A stretch of DNA of 64,000 nucleotides from Dyadobacter sp. CECT 9275 (GTDB taxonomy: Bacteria; Bacteroidota; Bacteroidia; Cytophagales; Spirosomataceae). The notes under the pieces were generated by a model, which was not told the origin of the DNA, searched no databases, and was given only the letters and a program-made list of their open reading frames with translations. The DNA is taken from assembly GCF_907164905.1 (NCBI RefSeq), contig NZ_CAJRAF010000004.1, forward strand, positions 434,001-498,000, in the 5' to 3' direction. The translations under genes were made by a program, and so were the position numbers. Shown here one piece after another: positions 63,397 to 64,000 of this stretch (position 1 is the stretch's first letter; every line of letters begins with the position of its first letter).

Positions 63397-63750
63397 TTTT
63401 CTTCACTTTTTCAAATCCTGAATGTAGTAAAAAGACCGGATATCTGCCCCCCCCATCATTTAAATAGACGGCGTGACTTACAAATAAATCGGGCTCGGAA
63501 AGATACCCGCCCCTTACCGAATGTCGCAATTCCCCCCTCACTTTGTCTGAAACAGCATCCTTAAAAGTGGTTAAATAACAGTTAGTTTGTAGGATCGCAA
63601 CCCTGTACCAAATTGATGAAAGCCAATGATTTCAAAGAAAATTAACGGCATGTGTCCGGATTTTGAAAATCCGGATGTCATTTTAAAAGTAAACATAACA
63701 CAAGTCAGATAACGTAAAGAACCAGTATCTAAAGTCAAAATCAAAGATTT
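63397..63750. other. Intergenic region between divergent genes
   Basis: No gene is supportable here. It contains a 21-bp near-palindrome described separately and should hold the promoters of the YiiX-like and DoxX genes. Confidence 0.4.
63655..63675. repeat. 10-bp perfect inverted repeat
   Basis: TCCGGATTTT (63655-63664) and AAAATCCGGA (63666-63675) flank a single G. It lies about 75 bp before the DoxX start. It could be an operator or, less likely, a terminator. Confidence 0.6.
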
Positions 63751-64000
63751 ATGAAAATTGCCGTAATGATTGTCCGAATACTCATGGGCTTAATTTTTTC
63801 AGCTTCCGCAATAGCCGTGCTTTTTAAGCTCGTTCCGCAGCCGGAGCTCCATGGTCCCGTCAAAACATTTAATGAAGGCATTGCCGCAGCAGGCTATTTT
63901 ATTCCCATGCTGAAAAGTATAGAGCTGATTTGCGGACTGCTTTTAATCTCAGGACGCTTTATTTCTCTGGTTACGCTGGTATTGCTGCCTATTACGATCA
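63751..64000 (+). CDS. DoxX family membrane protein (partial)
   Basis: An ATG at 63751 opens a frame that runs off the right edge (83 residues seen). It shows a DoxX-type first helix (MIVRILMGLIFSASAIAVLF), the following loop (LVPQPELHGPVKTFNEGI) and the second and third helices (YFIPMLKSIELICGLLLI, SLVTLVLLPIT). DoxX proteins are four-helix inner-membrane proteins linked to redox and stress. The 3' end lies outside the window. Confidence 0.75.
   Translation, partial: MKIAVMIVRILMGLIFSASAIAVLFKLVPQPELHGPVKTFNEGIAAAGYFIPMLKSIELICGLLLISGRFISLVTLVLLPITI

Overview
The window reads as chromosomal DNA of a Bacteroidota member, most likely Cytophagales of the Dyadobacter/Spirosoma type. This is inferred from gene content: Tat-exported Gfo/Idh/MocA oxidoreductases, DUF1080, ThuA and PVC-type cytochrome c proteins, many-PAS kinases, BlaI/M56 pairs, YceI proteins, and TAnnTTTG-like -7 boxes in place of E. 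coli-type promoters. Strand use switches often, intergenic spaces are short, and several convergent pairs share terminator hairpins. I saw no rRNA, tRNA, CRISPR array, prophage or insertion sequence.

Layout. 0-5.9 kb: an edge-truncated Crp/Fnr regulator, a cytochrome c/sugar dehydrogenase fusion, DUF4202, an L,D-transpeptidase and small genes. 5.9-18.3 kb: a five-PAS histidine kinase, a DUF1080 plus Gfo/Idh/MocA pair (3-keto-sugar chemistry), PepSY-like, YegD-type Hsp70, LytTR regulator, aldo/keto reductase, a repeat patch, and a BlaI/M56 regulatory pair with a tandem operator. 18.4-25.5 kb: secreted carbohydrate-type proteins (sialidase-like propeller, isomerase/epimerase, and a 1277-residue DUF6807-PVC dehydrogenase-HEAT-cytochrome c fusion). 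25.7-41.6 kb: HAD phosphatase, topoisomerase III, another Gfo/Idh/MocA enzyme, DUF481, a SWIM-SNF2 helicase, chitinase, DinB-like protein and a 1425-residue hybrid kinase.

42.0-48.2 kb is the most distinctive part: a tightly packed operon of a pyridine nucleotide-disulfide oxidoreductase, an ABC ATPase, a fused permease/substrate-binding protein, EgtB and EgtD. This couples ergothioneine synthesis to a transporter that resembles the glycine-betaine class and, more to the point, the EgtUV ergothioneine importers. The solute-binding domain of the fused protein appears circularly permuted: its canonical C-terminal half precedes its canonical N-terminal half.

48.2-64 kb: two YceI proteins, ThuA, a metallophosphoesterase, an AraC regulator with a short-chain dehydrogenase, an esterase, a cupin, and an MFS exporter preceded by a 21-codon leader peptide and two terminator-like hairpins (a probable attenuator). 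Then come DUF1569, a 3-mercaptopyruvate-type sulfurtransferase, a LuxR-type regulator with a degenerate receiver, a small membrane protein paired with an SPFH protein, a YiiX-like peptidase, and the start of a DoxX protein at the right edge.
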